A stretch of DNA of 64,000 nt from Agelaius tricolor (taxonomy: Eukaryota; Chordata; Aves; Passeriformes; Icteridae), in the NCBI GenBank assembly GCA_023055355.1, contig JALJCS010000001.1, positions 109,632,881 through 109,696,880 on the forward strand, given 5' to 3'. The translations under genes and the position numbers were made by a program. The notes beneath the pieces were generated by a model. That model worked only from the letters and a program-made list of their open reading frames with translations, was not told the DNA's origin and searched no databases. Positions 37,301 to 46,991 of this stretch are shown piece by piece (the first letter of the stretch is position 1; every line of letters starts with the position of its first letter).

Positions 37301-40300
37301 TATTGCCTTTAATTACTCTGCAAGGGTGTTGAAAGAAGTTAAATTAAGACTTGATAGAGCTGAAGTAATGCTAGAAAATTCTGCTTCATTGCAGTCCTAT
37401 GCAGCTGGTTAGAAAAATGAAGGAGCAGTGTACAGTGTCCCAGTTCCTGTGTGATGGCTTTCAACAGACCAGAAGAGTATCATAGGCAATATGTGGTTTT
37501 TTGGTGTCTCATCTTGACAAGCTGTTTTTTCCTTCTGTGATCTCTTCCACTGCTTTTTGTTGTTTGTCAGGAGAAGACATGGTACAGCAAGGTCCCTGTG
37601 TCCCTTTTCTCACTGCAGGATGAGTTTTATGCAGATGTACTTTGCTGGGCTACTTTGCCATTGGATTGTGTCAGCTTTGGAGCACAAATTAACAACGAAT
37701 AAATTGTTTCTTGGCTTTTTTTTTCTAGACACTACCATAGCCATTGATAATGAGCATTTCTAAACAATTCTTATTCTACCCTAATCACTTATTCTTTACT
37801 TTTTTTGGCAAAGCACTTGAAAGGGGTTTAGTGAAGGCTTTGAAGAAGCTGGATGACTACCTGAGAACTCCCCTGCCAGAGGAGATTGATGCAGACAGCA
37901 CTGAAGAGGAAAAAGTGTCTAAACGCAAGTTTCTGGATGGAGATGACCTGACACTTGCTGACTGCAACCTTCTGCCCAAGCTCCACGTTGTGAAGGTAAA
38001 AAATGTCGTGAGCTGGTCAAAGATGGTTATCTGATGTGCCTTGCTCTGACAGCTGAGTGCCAAAGCCAAAGTGGATTTCAGCAGAGAGTTCTTAAGGCCT
38101 AGAAGAGCAGTTTGAAACACAGTTTTGCTCTTCAGTGTTTTCTACAGGCTAAATAAAGGAACTTTATGCTTAGTTCATGGGAAAATTGTCCCATCACTTA
38201 TTAGTGGTGAAGACAGTACTAAGTTCTAGATGTCTTGTCTCTTTATTTTTACCCAGCTGTAAGTAGCAGCAGTCTTTTGTATTAATTAGTTCCTAATGCC
38301 CTTAAGAAACATGTCAAAACTTTAGTCAGTTCCCACCCATTTGTAACTTAAGATCAGCAGTCCATCTCTTTGGGGAATTTTTATTCCATCTGGTATTTCA
38401 CACAGAGAAGTTAACAAATCAAAGTCATTGCCAAGGTCCAGGATTTCAGATTACTATGGTTGCTGGTAAAGGGCAAATCATGTACATCATCTTGACTTCT
38501 AAATGTTGCATTTATTTCATTTATCAGATGACATGTTGCTTTAGAATAACGCAAGTACCTGGCAGACCTTGGCAAGTGAGTGAGCTAGGAATTAAAGCCA
38601 AGTCATGCATCTAATTTGGCTCTGTGAGCCAAAACATAAACCAAGCCTGGGAGCTGACTGCACACATGCAAAAAGAAAAAAAAAAAATTAAAAAAAGCAC
38701 ATAAGTCACCAGGTGAGAAATGTGATAATATTCTCACAGGTTTAGTGCTTATTCTGGCTTGTCTTCATTGGCAACGTTGGAGTCAGACAATGCAAAATGA
38801 ATGTGTGGCCCCTCACTGGTTCTTGTCTCCTAGGGATGAAATGAAAGATGTAAAAAGAGAATTAAAATTTTTCTCAGACAAGCGTAGCCATAGGTTATTG
38901 CCTGAAAAGCATTTAACAGATAGAAGAAAAGGGTGAATTATTTTTTCATTTGATGGAATATGTGTGCTGGAAATTTTGAAAATGTTGACTTAAGTTGCCC
39001 AGCAGGTTTTATCTCCCCCATATGCGTGTGAAGCATCAGGGAAGGCAAGAATGCTTAATTAAATGCAGTTTAGGACAGGATTTGGACTTGCTTATACCAA
39101 GTGGATCCTGGTAATAGAAACAAATCACAGTTGTTTCTGAGAACATGACTGTCCTAAAAATCTGAGATAGAAAACAGCTCTACCATGTGCTTTAAAAATA
39201 AAGGGGAGCTCTGTGGCACATATGTGTGTAATTTATGCCCAGGAACAATTTTATACTGTCAGAAAAATTAGAGAAGCACTCATTAAATTAGCTAATCCAT
39301 CCTTTCCTATCAGATAGTTCACTCTGTCACCACAAGCTTATTCTATATGGTATATTTCTACAGGGAAACTGAAATATCCCAATCCAGCAAGGTACTTAAC
39401 CAACCAACTAGCTTTAAGTGCAGATTAATCCCATTGACTTCAATGGGACTGTACAGGTGCTTAAAATTAAGTATGCACTTAACTATTTTCCTGAATAAGG
39501 GCCTAAGTGTTTTTAGAAATCGAAAATTTGCCTTGATAGACAATTTCCTAGTCTAACAAGTCTTGAAAAAACCATTTTCTCCCTCAGTTTATCCCAATGC
39601 TCCTGTTTCTAATATATGCTAAATCATCTTGGTTTCCTAATCATGGTACCCATACCACCCTGAATTTTTCCTTTTCATGAACAGCCTTCCAACAGCCTTC
39701 CAACAGCTGTAGGTGGTTATATCCTCTGACACCATTTACCAGGCAAAATATATTACATATATTAAAAATATAATACCATAATATAAAAAAAAAAGTTAAA
39801 TATAATAATTAATATGAAAATATGTTATAATCATTACTAATGCCTTTCTCTTAAATCTGTCTTGCTCTTGATGATTCAGCTCCTTCTTATGTGGTGTCTC
39901 AGCTTTAAGTGATGTACTTAAGACTCGTAAAAAAACCCCCCAAAACCCCAATATGGTAAAATCAATTAACTTCAAGTATCATAAAAGTTGAAATTTGGTG
40001 ACAGTAGCCAGGTCATAGCTTTAGAGTATCCTTAGGCCAAGCAGCAGCCTTGCATGATATGGGACAACCAGCAGCACTTCTAAGGCTTTTCTGTGATAAA
40101 ACCCTGATTCTCCAAACATTCCTCTCATTTGCTATTAATTATATGACAGAAGAGAGCAAGAAGCTCCCTGAGAAGGAGATGCATCCCCTGTGAGATGGGT
40201 TTTTTCAGGTGTTTTATCTTTGCTTTAGATTGTTGCAAAGAAATACCGCAACTTCGAGTTCCCGGCGGAGATGACGGGGCTGTGGCGGTACCTGAAGAAC

Positions 40301-40396
40301 GCGTACAGCAGGGATGAGTTCACCAACACCTGTGCAGCAGACAAAGAAATCGAGCAAGCCTACGCAGATGTGGCCAAGAGGCTCAGCAAGTCCTAA
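16984..40396 (+). CDS. CLIC5: CLIC5, chloride intracellular channel protein 5 (exons 2-6; 5' exon outside the window)
   Basis: Five exons splice in frame to 230 residues and a TAA stop: join 16984-17093, 17434-17559, 18894-19000, 37814-37995, 40229-40396. CLIC proteins have a GST-like fold with an N-terminal thioredoxin-like domain and an all-helical C-terminal domain. They exist as soluble, glutaredoxin-like proteins and as membrane-associated forms. CLIC5 is known from ezrin/actin-linked structures such as hair-cell stereocilia, podocytes and microvilli. The redox-type motif G-N-C-P-F-S is visible, with Cys32 in CLIC5A numbering. CLIC5 rather than CLIC4 or CLIC6 is indicated by A-G-I-D-G-E-S at the exon 2 start, the [16 protein letters not shown] block and [22 protein letters not shown]4 has SPKHPESNTAGMDIF at that last place. 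Adding a 21-residue exon 1 gives 251 residues, the family length. I saw no frameshift or premature stop. The first exon (5A or 5B type) is not in the window, so isoform use cannot be decided. Confidence 0.96.
17094..17433 (+). other. CLIC5: CLIC5 intron 2
   Basis: This short 340-bp intron has a gtaaaa donor and a cag acceptor. It has T-rich and A-rich runs near 17240 and 17335 and no interspersed repeat that I recognise. Confidence 0.9.
17434..17559 (+). CDS. CLIC5: CLIC5 exon 3
   Basis: This 126-nt exon has the acceptor tctctgcttgcag and the donor gtaaga. It completes Arg58 and encodes [20 protein letters not shown] followed by [16 protein letters not shown], ending two bases into a Lys codon after A-P-P. 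The cis-Pro region (T-H-P-P-F) and the [11 protein letters not shown] segment that closes the thioredoxin-like domain are intact. The His in D-L-H-N-L is a CLIC5-type residue; CLIC4 and CLIC6 have Gln there, from my recall of the family. Confidence 0.96.
17560..18893 (+). other. CLIC5: CLIC5 intron 3
   Basis: This 1334-bp intron has a gtaaga donor and a tgtccag acceptor. Around 18315-18380 it has a weak resemblance (ccactgaagtcagtaggag) to the ancient amniote repeat family described in the findings. Otherwise I see nothing. Confidence 0.9.
18894..19000 (+). CDS. CLIC5: CLIC5 exon 4
   Basis: This 107-nt exon has the acceptor ttttcctgtccag and the consensus donor gtgagt. It completes the Lys codon and encodes [30 protein letters not shown] plus QQDNA, ending one base into Ala136. 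It starts the helical C-terminal domain. The [11 protein letters not shown] block is the clearest CLIC5 signature in the window. Confidence 0.96.
21042..21308 (-). mobile_element. CR1 LINE 3' end (different subfamily)
   Basis: The + strand reads gaatagaatcacagaatccc, then aaaagaccctgaaatcatca and agtccagcctttgatcatga, then gggatggtgactccagcacc and cttcttgatgtccagcctgg. This matches the CR1 subtype whose 3' part carries the aagaccctgaatcatcaagtcc type block. An AT-rich tract follows directly at 21309. Confidence 0.9.
21309..21485. repeat. AT-rich low-complexity tract
   Basis: About 180 bp is composed of short variations of tattatat and tatatcgtacta. It abuts the CR1 end at 21308. It looks like a decayed tandem array with a period that is not constant. 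Confidence 0.8.
24262..24322. repeat. Ancient interspersed repeat, half copy
   Basis: The sequence ctacatcagttttacactgt, ggagttactcctactaagca, and gagggtcagaccc corresponds to one arm of the palindromic element seen more fully at 33057-33159. Confidence 0.45.
25198..25305 (+). mobile_element. CR1 LINE, short 3' fragment
   Basis: Tagtggaaggtgtccctg at the left, then gaaatagatgctcttaaggt, cccttccaaccctggccatt and a degenerate attccatgattctt tail identify a plus-strand CR1 3' end of about 110 bp. A pure A run begins 25 bp downstream. Confidence 0.9.
25330..25360. repeat. Poly-A run (31 A)
   Basis: This is an uninterrupted A run. CR1 elements do not end in poly-A, so it is not the tail of the adjoining CR1 fragment. 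I see no retrocopied gene on its 5' side. Confidence 0.9.
29479..29502. repeat. (AATC)6 microsatellite
   Basis: This is a perfect tetranucleotide repeat of six units in CLIC5 intron 4. Confidence 0.95.
31138..31152. repeat. Poly-A run (15 A)
   Basis: A short homopolymer in intron 4, flanked by A-rich sequence, with no recognisable retroelement body. Confidence 0.85.
32792..32858. repeat. Ancient interspersed repeat remnant
   Basis: The segment cctaatcccactgaagtcaa, tagcaaaacttccatgagct, and ccaaaatttcaccctgag resembles the widespread reptile/bird repeat with a cattgaagtcaatggcaaaa core. It is about 200 bp upstream of the remnant at 33057 and could be part of the same insertion. Confidence 0.5.
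33057..33159. repeat. Ancient interspersed repeat remnant
   Basis: The left part (tctgttcttggttgaactgg then agtaaat) is approximately the inverted complement of the right part (cagttactcctcttttatgt then cagtgtaactgagagcacag). This gives a folded structure like the amniote element that carries paired ggagtaact and agttactcc blocks. It lies in intron 4. Confidence 0.55.
36316..36598 (-). mobile_element. CR1 LINE, truncated 3' end
   Basis: The + strand has ggaccatagaattgtagaag, gggttggaaaagaccttaaa, gatcatctagttgcaaaccc, accctggccttgaacactgc and ggccacagcttctctgggca. It continues past that into the part matching the region upstream of the CR1 3' UTR (tttcagtttgaacccatcgg). It lies in CLIC5 intron 4, 1.2 kb before exon 5, antisense to the gene. 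Confidence 0.93.
37814..37995 (+). CDS. CLIC5: CLIC5 exon 5 (acidic-loop exon)
   Basis: This 182-nt exon has the acceptor ttttttggcaaag and the donor gtaaaa. It encodes [26 protein letters not shown], a charged loop, and then [20 protein letters not shown] ending V-K at residue 196. The [19 protein letters not shown] block is the GST-C-like core shared by all CLICs. The loop at 37891-37926 is rich in Glu and has no Cys, unlike the human sequence as I recall it. If intron 5 were retained, the reading frame would stop 13 codons past the donor. Confidence 0.96.
38669..38697. repeat. A-rich run
   Basis: Interrupted A homopolymers in CLIC5 intron 5. No element body is visible beside them. Confidence 0.8.
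39376..39503. repeat. Palindromic ancient interspersed repeat, second copy
   Basis: It shares with the element at 11682 an edge of the form cccaatccagcaaggtactt, a central cccattgacttcaatgggac palindrome, aggtgcttaaaattaagtat, and an end of the form ttttcctgaataagggcc. It lies in CLIC5 intron 5 and is strongly diverged. Confidence 0.65.
39735..39840. repeat. AT-rich low-complexity tract
   Basis: This is almost pure A/T sequence with tatatta and aatataat words, about 390 bp upstream of the last coding exon of CLIC5. Confidence 0.8.
40229..40396 (+). CDS. CLIC5: CLIC5 terminal coding exon (exon 6)
   Basis: The acceptor is tatctttgctttag. The exon starts in phase 0 with ATT (Ile197) and encodes 55 residues, then TAA at 40394-40396. 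It begins I-V-A-K-K-Y-R, corresponding to the KxVAKKYR basic motif described as a nuclear localisation signal in CLIC4. It continues [20 protein letters not shown] and [11 protein letters not shown], and ends V-A-K-R-L-S-K-S. The A-A-D-K-E-I-E and final Lys-Ser fit CLIC5; CLIC4 and CLIC6 end differently. Confidence 0.96.
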   Translation: MVAKKYRNFEFPAEMTGLWRYLKNAYSRDEFTNTCAADKEIEQAYADVAKRLSKS

Positions 40397-41830
40397 CTGC
40401 CCCCAGCCATGGCGCTGTATCCCCTCTTACAGACTCTGCTCCTTGTTGCCTTAACATGTACTTTATCGTTATGCTGTCTGGTTGGCATCTTCGTGACTTC
40501 ACCTGTTCCAAGTGTATTGGGCAGTGACAAATCTGCCTCTCCCTGGAGAAAAGGGAAGGCAGCTGTAGTGGGGTGGGGGGTGGGGGTGGACACCCTTTGA
40601 AGTCTAACCCAAGATCTGGCTCAAATAGTATTATTTGCAATCAGTATTGGAAATGAGTCCACTTGACTAGTTTCTTGTTCTGTGTTGGGGGTACATCATG
40701 ACCTGCATCCTTTAGAGTTTTAAAAATAGCTGAAATTTCAGGTAAGAGAGTTAGGAACACATAGAACTTGGTGGTTTCTCTAGATTATGGTTCTTCTCTA
40801 GATTATTTCAAGGACGCTTTTTCCTTCAGTTCTATTAAGATCCTTGAGGCAAGAACAAAATTTAGGAGAGAGAGAGGAGAAAAATAGGAGTTTGACCCTA
40901 AAGCAGAAATGCTCTTAGCAGTTATATTTAAATAAACTCTCTGAATGCATCTTCTGTCTTAGCAGGCCCAGGAGTTTATAGGGTATTAATTTTTAACTTG
41001 GCGCAAGAGGGGGAAGCCTGAGTGAATATGTCAGACTTGCAGATGCTACTCTGCATAAAATTTGCATGGTGTTGTTGGATCCAAATGTTTAAAGCAAGAG
41101 GGTGAAAGAGCAATTGAGCAGGCAGCCCTTGGAAGAGCAGGGCCTGTGCCAAGATGCCCAGTGGATCTGCTGGTTGGTAGAGACAGACAGACACAGCAAT
41201 AACAGGGGCAGCAGATTGACTCCAGCACCCACAGAGGGAATTGGCACAGCAAACCAAACCACGCAGGATATTGTCATCTTGACTGCCTGGTTGCCAGTTC
41301 CTCTGTAATTGCTATCTTGGGAAACTTGGATCAGCAGTGGGAAGCTGTCGCTGCACATGGATTCCAGGCAGGGGAAGCGCTTTCGTCGCCTTGGGCTCCA
41401 GATGGGTCACTTGCAAGTGCTCAGCATCTCACCCCAGGAGGAGTTTGCTGTGAGAGCCTCAGAGAGGGCAGGCTGGCACAGTGAGAGGCAAGTTTCCAGC
41501 CAGGAATTCAGCAAGTGTGCTAGCAGAAATCCGTGCATGGTGCCTCAATCCCACTCATCCAGGCCTTGCCCAGCCAGGTTCTGCAATTCTGAATTAGGCA
41601 TTTTTTCCTAAAAGAGATTATTTTCCTCTGTCTGCAGTGCCTGCCTGGCACATCTGCATTATACTGGTGATTATTTGCACATTTCTTCAGCAGATTCAGA
41701 ATGACAGCTCTTTCACTTGAAACTCATGTGCTCCAGTACTACAGGAGAGCACATGGTTCATGGATTTCAGTTTGTGAAGGGATTTATTGCTGTTTTAAAA
41801 GATAAAATAAAGCTGAACTGTAACTTGATG
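40397..41830 (+). other. CLIC5: Probable CLIC5 3' UTR, proximal part
   Basis: This is the sequence after the CLIC5 stop codon. AATAAA polyadenylation-type hexamers occur at 40931-40936 and 41806-41811. The second is followed by a stretch rich in G and T, so it is the better proximal candidate. The true end cannot be fixed from sequence alone, and more hexamers lie further downstream at 42703, 43069 and 43105. Mammalian CLIC5 mRNAs have long 3' UTRs, so the UTR may extend past this interval. Confidence 0.5.
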
Positions 41831-44800
41831 TGGCTCCCCTTCAAATCAGAGCTGCTAAAGCTGCAGTGATTTGATGGGAACCCTAATCTGGTGAGCTGTG
41901 ACCAAGGGGAACCTCACAGCAGAAATGTTTGCAGTGAGAGAGCTGGGAAAGTGGAACAACATCGAAAGCCAGGCTCTGCCCTATGATGCTGATGAAAATC
42001 TGAAACCATCCTTTTGCTTTAGTGGGATAATTCCTCTTTTCACACTAACCCAGCTGGGAGCAGAATGTTGCTCATTGACTGAAGAGAGTTTGTGGTTGAC
42101 TATTGTTTCACATGCAATGGTCAATTTGTTCTGAACTTTCAAAACCTTGGAAGAAAATCCATGAACTCCCAAGTCTTCTCCTAGAATGGGCTATTTTAGC
42201 AGTGGCTAGACTGGAGGGCAAAGGCTGGCACTCCTTAAAATATTGCTGAGAAATCAGCTGGCTCAGAGAACACTAATAGCAGCCAGAAAAATCGGATGAG
42301 ATTAGAAGTATCTGCACAAGCAGATGTGGCTTGTTAAAAACATTTCTTCATGAGATTGAAATTACTGTGATTTTATTTTATTATTTTTTCTTTTTTAAAA
42401 TTCTGGCAATTATTTATTTATTTATCTTAATTGACTTGATCCTTTCTTTCTGTCATTCTGGTTTTTGTTTTCACTCAACATGTGGGTCGGGATGGCTTGG
42501 TCAGTTTAGAAAAGTGTTATTAGCAAAGCTCTGCAAGTTTGTTCCTAGAGAAAAGTCTTCTATCTGATCAATGGTCCAGGGGATTTTTTACTCTCAGTAT
42601 GATCCTGTCAATCAACAGAAACTGCATTTTTCTCATTTGCCTTTTCCCAAGTTTGCACTTCAGTCAGTAGCTTTTCTTAGTCACAGTTTCTTTGAACTTT
42701 TGAATAAAAAGATGTAGATGCAGATTCTTACTCTCTGCTTATTATATTTGTGTCCTAAAAGAAGACTGTCCAAACATGCAGCAGATCTCAGGCAGGTGAA
42801 CCAAGGTCTGCCCTGATTTCCACCTCAGAATCTTCACCATTTTGCTGAATCTCATAGTTCTCAAATTCTCTTATAAGTTTGTCTCTGTTTTTCATAGAAG
42901 AGGGCCAAATCACAATCAGTTTATTTCAGTGACCTCAAATTGCATCTGTCTTTAAAAAAATTATGTTTAAAAATGGTTGGGCTTATATCAAAAAGAAAAT
43001 TATCTATAAATGAAATGAACTTCTTCTGAGATGATTTGCATGTTCTTAAAAACTTTTTAAGGTTTCATAATAAAATCTAAAAGTCCCCAGGCTGATTTCC
43101 TTTCAATAAACTGCAAAAAAATCTTTAAATATATTAATTTTTCACAGAGTATTCCAAAATATCTAGATAAAATATAATGATGGATATGAGCAATTAGAGG
43201 GAAATGGAGCAGTTTTCAGCTACAGTGCCAGTTCTGTCTGAATTAAAGTCTCACTCTGCATCCTAACTTTGCATTTTACTTATAACTCTATTATAGGCTG
43301 ATCCAAGATCATGGACAGGTTCAGGCATTCCCTGACCTTTGTTTGGGTTTGAAATCCAAGCTCATGTTTTCAGATCTGTAACTTTCACTCACCTTTGTGC
43401 TTCTTGGCTTTATCCATTGCCAGAAGCAGGAAATACTGGAAATCCTACATAGAAAAGTGTTTTGCTAAGATTTTGAGCTCAGTTCTAAAGGCTCAGGATC
43501 CATCACCAACAAGATTGTAAAGGGCTCCAGACTCTTTTAGGCAGAGAATTTTTGGTGACCTTCCATTGTATTTAGAATTATAAGTAATAAATATTAATCA
43601 TACAGAATTGTATATCTACATTGGCAAGGCAGCATTTCTGAAAAGAATCTAAGTGACAAGACAGACATTGCAGATTTACAATAACTTTGTTCATAAATTT
43701 TTTGTAAGATGTAAAGAAAGACATAGTGCAGAGAGGGAAGAAGCCAACAATGTGGATTTAATCATCTACATTTCAGAAATGCAGACCAAATGTCTGTGAA
43801 GATGTCCATTTCATCCAAACATTTCTTAGATATTTATTTCAAAGCTCCCTGCTCAGTCAATCCAACACTCCATTCATATTGGAAGGAATATTGATTTTTC
43901 TTCTATTAGCAGTGGTATGGGAGTTCTTGAGGCTCCCATAGATTAGTTACCCTTATTCTCTGTCAGAACTCTTTGAATTGCCAAGAGGTCATTTTGCAGC
44001 ACAGGTAGGACTAAAGAGTATCTCTTTAAAGTCTATTTAAACCAGAGCTTCTAAGAAACATTTTTTCCTATAGAAATCACATCATGATATTACTTTATCA
44101 GGTCTAGTGTGGAATATAGAACTACTGGTTACTCCTCTGGTTGCATCAGCTGAAAAGTCACTGCCAGGGCAAGTGACAGTCTATAGCACAAAGAAAATAG
44201 ACAATTTTGTTTCTTACAAGAAAGTTGAAGTGAATTGCACATGCTATTTATTTTAAATATATATTTATTTTATTTTAACCCCTAAACACCTTTCTCCCTC
44301 TCTTGTCTGTGCTCAAATTCAGTTCCAAGTTAGCCATAACCATTTCCTTAGTGACAAGTAGCAGGATTCTTGTGGATGGGCACAGGAGAAACTGTTTTAG
44401 TGTAGCCCTTCCATCTGGTGGGATGAAGCCCCCTGTCTGCATCACCTGAGTTTGGCTAATAAACTGAGTTGAAAGTACTGCACAAATTTAGCCAGTGGAG
44501 ATCACACTCCTGTAAAACCAGAAGCACATGGAAGCATTATTAAACAAAAAAAAAGAATTGGTGTTTTAAAGAAAAAATAACCCCTAGGTCTTGTGTCCTC
44601 CTTCATGTGTATTCTTTTAAGCATCAGGAAATTTGTCTTTGTTTATTACTTTTCTAAACATATCCATTATTCTTGAATTGTTTTTTTATATTAAGAGCTA
44701 TTTTTCCAGTAAGATTTTGTCTCTCTGCTGAATCTTTCATCTCTTCATTAATTTTGATGTCTGCAATGACTTAGTAATTCCAGAGGAGGCAGGAAAGCTG

Positions 44801-45754
44801 GGAGGTTTATACTTGTTGAGAAGTTGAAGGAGGTAATGATTTTTTTTTTTTGGAGAAAACAGCATTAAAATAATTTCTAAAATTGTGTCTTTTCATCTGG
44901 GATCCTTTAACCAAGAGTTAAGTAACTGTTTAGTCTGGACTCTGAATTTCAGCACAGACATGAGCATGGAGCATGTTGAAGGCAGCTTTGCCTGGGGGTT
45001 TCTCTCAGGTAGTAGCCATGTTCCCTCTGAGTCACAGATTTCCCATTTCCTCCTTTCAGGAGGGCTCTGCTGGCTTGGACACTGAGCTAGGACAGCCCAC
45101 TCAGCACTCAGCAGTGAAATGAGGAGTCCTGCTCCCTTTTCTCCCCTTCCAGCTCATGTGCAGGGAAAGCAGAGAGCCTTAAGATGTTTTATTCCCTTGT
45201 CCCACATTCCAACAACACTCAGCCCCAGAGAAGCCCAGAAACCCCATCCAGTTCTGTTTTCCAAAGCTTGATATGTCCATTTTTTAACATGTGACGTAAA
45301 AGCCCGAATAGTCCCGTGTAACCCCTCAAGCATTTCCCACTCAGGACTCAGCAGCCTCTCAGAGACCACTGCAATCATCTTATTCCCCTGTTGCCCCAGC
45401 TCATTCTCCTTTCACCATTCACTGGAAGGATGCTAATCCTGAAAACACTCCCAAGGATGCATTTGAATGTGGTGGATTTGAGCTGTGCTCATCAGCTGAG
45501 CAGCTCTGAATGGTGGCATTGTCACAGCTCAGCAGGTTGTGCCTCTGCTGCCAAGGGGACCCACCACCCTCTGGAGGAGCCAAAACTGCTCCACCAGTGA
45601 TGCTGCAGCCCTGATGAAAGGTTTGAGGGCCACCTTTCCTCCAGCCTGCCTCCCTGGCTGAAGTGTTGGAGCTCAGCTGGAGCCATGATCCAGCACTAAT
45701 GAGCATTTCTAGCTTGCAGCATGTGAACAGGGACTAGTGATGTGTTAAACATGT

Positions 45755-45791
45755 GCTTGCTTGCTTGCCTGCCTGCCTGCCTGCCTGCCTG
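45755..45791. repeat. (GCTT)/(GCCT) tetranucleotide microsatellite
   Basis: Three GCTT-type units pass into about six GCCT units. The clean T-to-C transition between blocks suggests a point change that spread by slippage. It is likely polymorphic. Confidence 0.93.
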
Positions 45792-46257
45792 GAGAGGGGC
45801 CTAAAAGCCATGACAGAAAAGCCTGTATTAATGAAGGGCATTATTATTCTCTTCCCTTTGAAATCTGGTGGCAGAATTCCCAGTGGGGGAATTCCCAATA
45901 GGAATTCCCAGTAAAGCCAAAGGTGGTATAAGCATGAAGATGTTTCGGGTGCAGAGAGAACAGAGAGCACTCGGGGAGGAGGCAGAGTGGTATAAAGGTT
46001 CATAGTGCAGAGAAGGGCACCAGGTGGTGACTGCAGGGACATGAGCAGGGCTGCCAGGCTCTGCTCTGGTCCCATGGCGGGTTCAGAGTGGAGCAGGGCC
46101 CAGGCTGTGCTGGCAGTGCAATGCCAAGGCGTGTTCTGCTGTATCTCCAGCCACACTCCCTGTGGTGGGATCCCACAGCACAACGATGCCTCCATTGTGT
46201 CTGCCTCACTCTTATTATGAAGTGGCTTCTCTAAAGAAAACTAAGAAGGGTGGGGGA

Positions 46258-46277
46258 TTTTTTTTTTTTTTTTTTAT
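46258..46277. repeat. Poly-T run (20 T)
   Basis: A homopolymer downstream of CLIC5. On the minus strand it is a 20-base A run, but no retrocopied sequence is evident next to it. Confidence 0.9.
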
Positions 46278-46368
46278 GTATACATGGAGTAAAAACAATC
46301 CAAATATGCTTTAATGGTTCTCAACATGATACTGTCAATTCTCACCACAGGGTGGAATTTGTTGGTGG

Positions 46369-46392
46369 AAATTAAATTAAATTAAATTAAAA
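46369..46392. repeat. (AAATT) pentanucleotide repeat
   Basis: Nearly five perfect units of a five-base repeat. Confidence 0.93.
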
Positions 46393-46931
46393 CAGAAAAG
46401 CTTGGCTGTTGCTAATGGGCACTACTGGGAGCCCTAAAAGCAGTTTGCAGTGTAGAACCATAACAGGAGTGAACATCCTTTAATTCCCAGAATTGCTTGG
46501 GTTTCACAGGGTCATTTTGGCCTATTCTGCTGCACTGCTGAGAAGTTGCTCTTTCCCTGTCTCTCTAGGTCCATAAACTCTGAAGAATTTGGGAAATGGC
46601 TACAGGCACCAAATTAGTCTTTTTCTTTTTCACTCCTTTTTTTTTCCTCCTTCATTAAATTAACTACTTTAGTTTGGAAGTTAGCAATAAGTAAGTAGAA
46701 TTTGCAAACAGCAGATTTCTCTACTCTTTCATTAAGAAAGTTTTAAAGAGCATTCAGGAAATGAGAGGTTATCTCCAGTTTTGGGAATAAACTGTGGTAT
46801 AAAATACAAATGTAAGTGGGATTCTGATTAAATTATTGAAGCAGAAAGATTGCAGGTATTTTTAAGGAGCATGTTAGGAGTAAATGAACAGAATATTCCA
46901 GATACTGCAATAGAGGCTTCAGTTCTAGTTT

Positions 46932-46991
46932 CTGGTTTGGGTTTTTGGGGCTTGTGTTTGGTTTTTTGTTTTTTTTTGTTTTTTTTTTTTT
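46932..46991. repeat. T/G-rich low-complexity tract
   Basis: G-interrupted T runs ending in a 13-base T run. An alternating purine-pyrimidine stretch of atatac words follows at 47018-47045. Confidence 0.85.

Larger units (their letters stand above)
19001..37813 (+). other. CLIC5: CLIC5 intron 4 (18.8 kb)
   Basis: This is the longest complete intron in the window, with a gtgagt donor and a ggcaaag acceptor preceded by a T-rich tract. It contains CR1 fragments at about 21042, 25198 and 36316, an AT-rich block after 21308, a 31-base A run at 25330, ancient repeat remnants near 24262, 32792 and 33057, and short simple repeats. I see no convincing alternative exon or nested gene. The remaining sequence holds nothing I can name. 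Confidence 0.9.
37996..40228 (+). other. CLIC5: CLIC5 intron 5
   Basis: This 2233-bp intron has a gtaaaa donor and a tttag acceptor. It carries an A-rich run (38669-38697), one decayed ancient repeat (39376-39503), an 11-bp direct duplication near 39684 and a very AT-rich stretch at 39735-39840. Confidence 0.9.

Noticed and set aside
37857..38120. Minus-strand open frame over CLIC5 exon 5
   Set aside because: It is the antisense shadow of the conserved exon.
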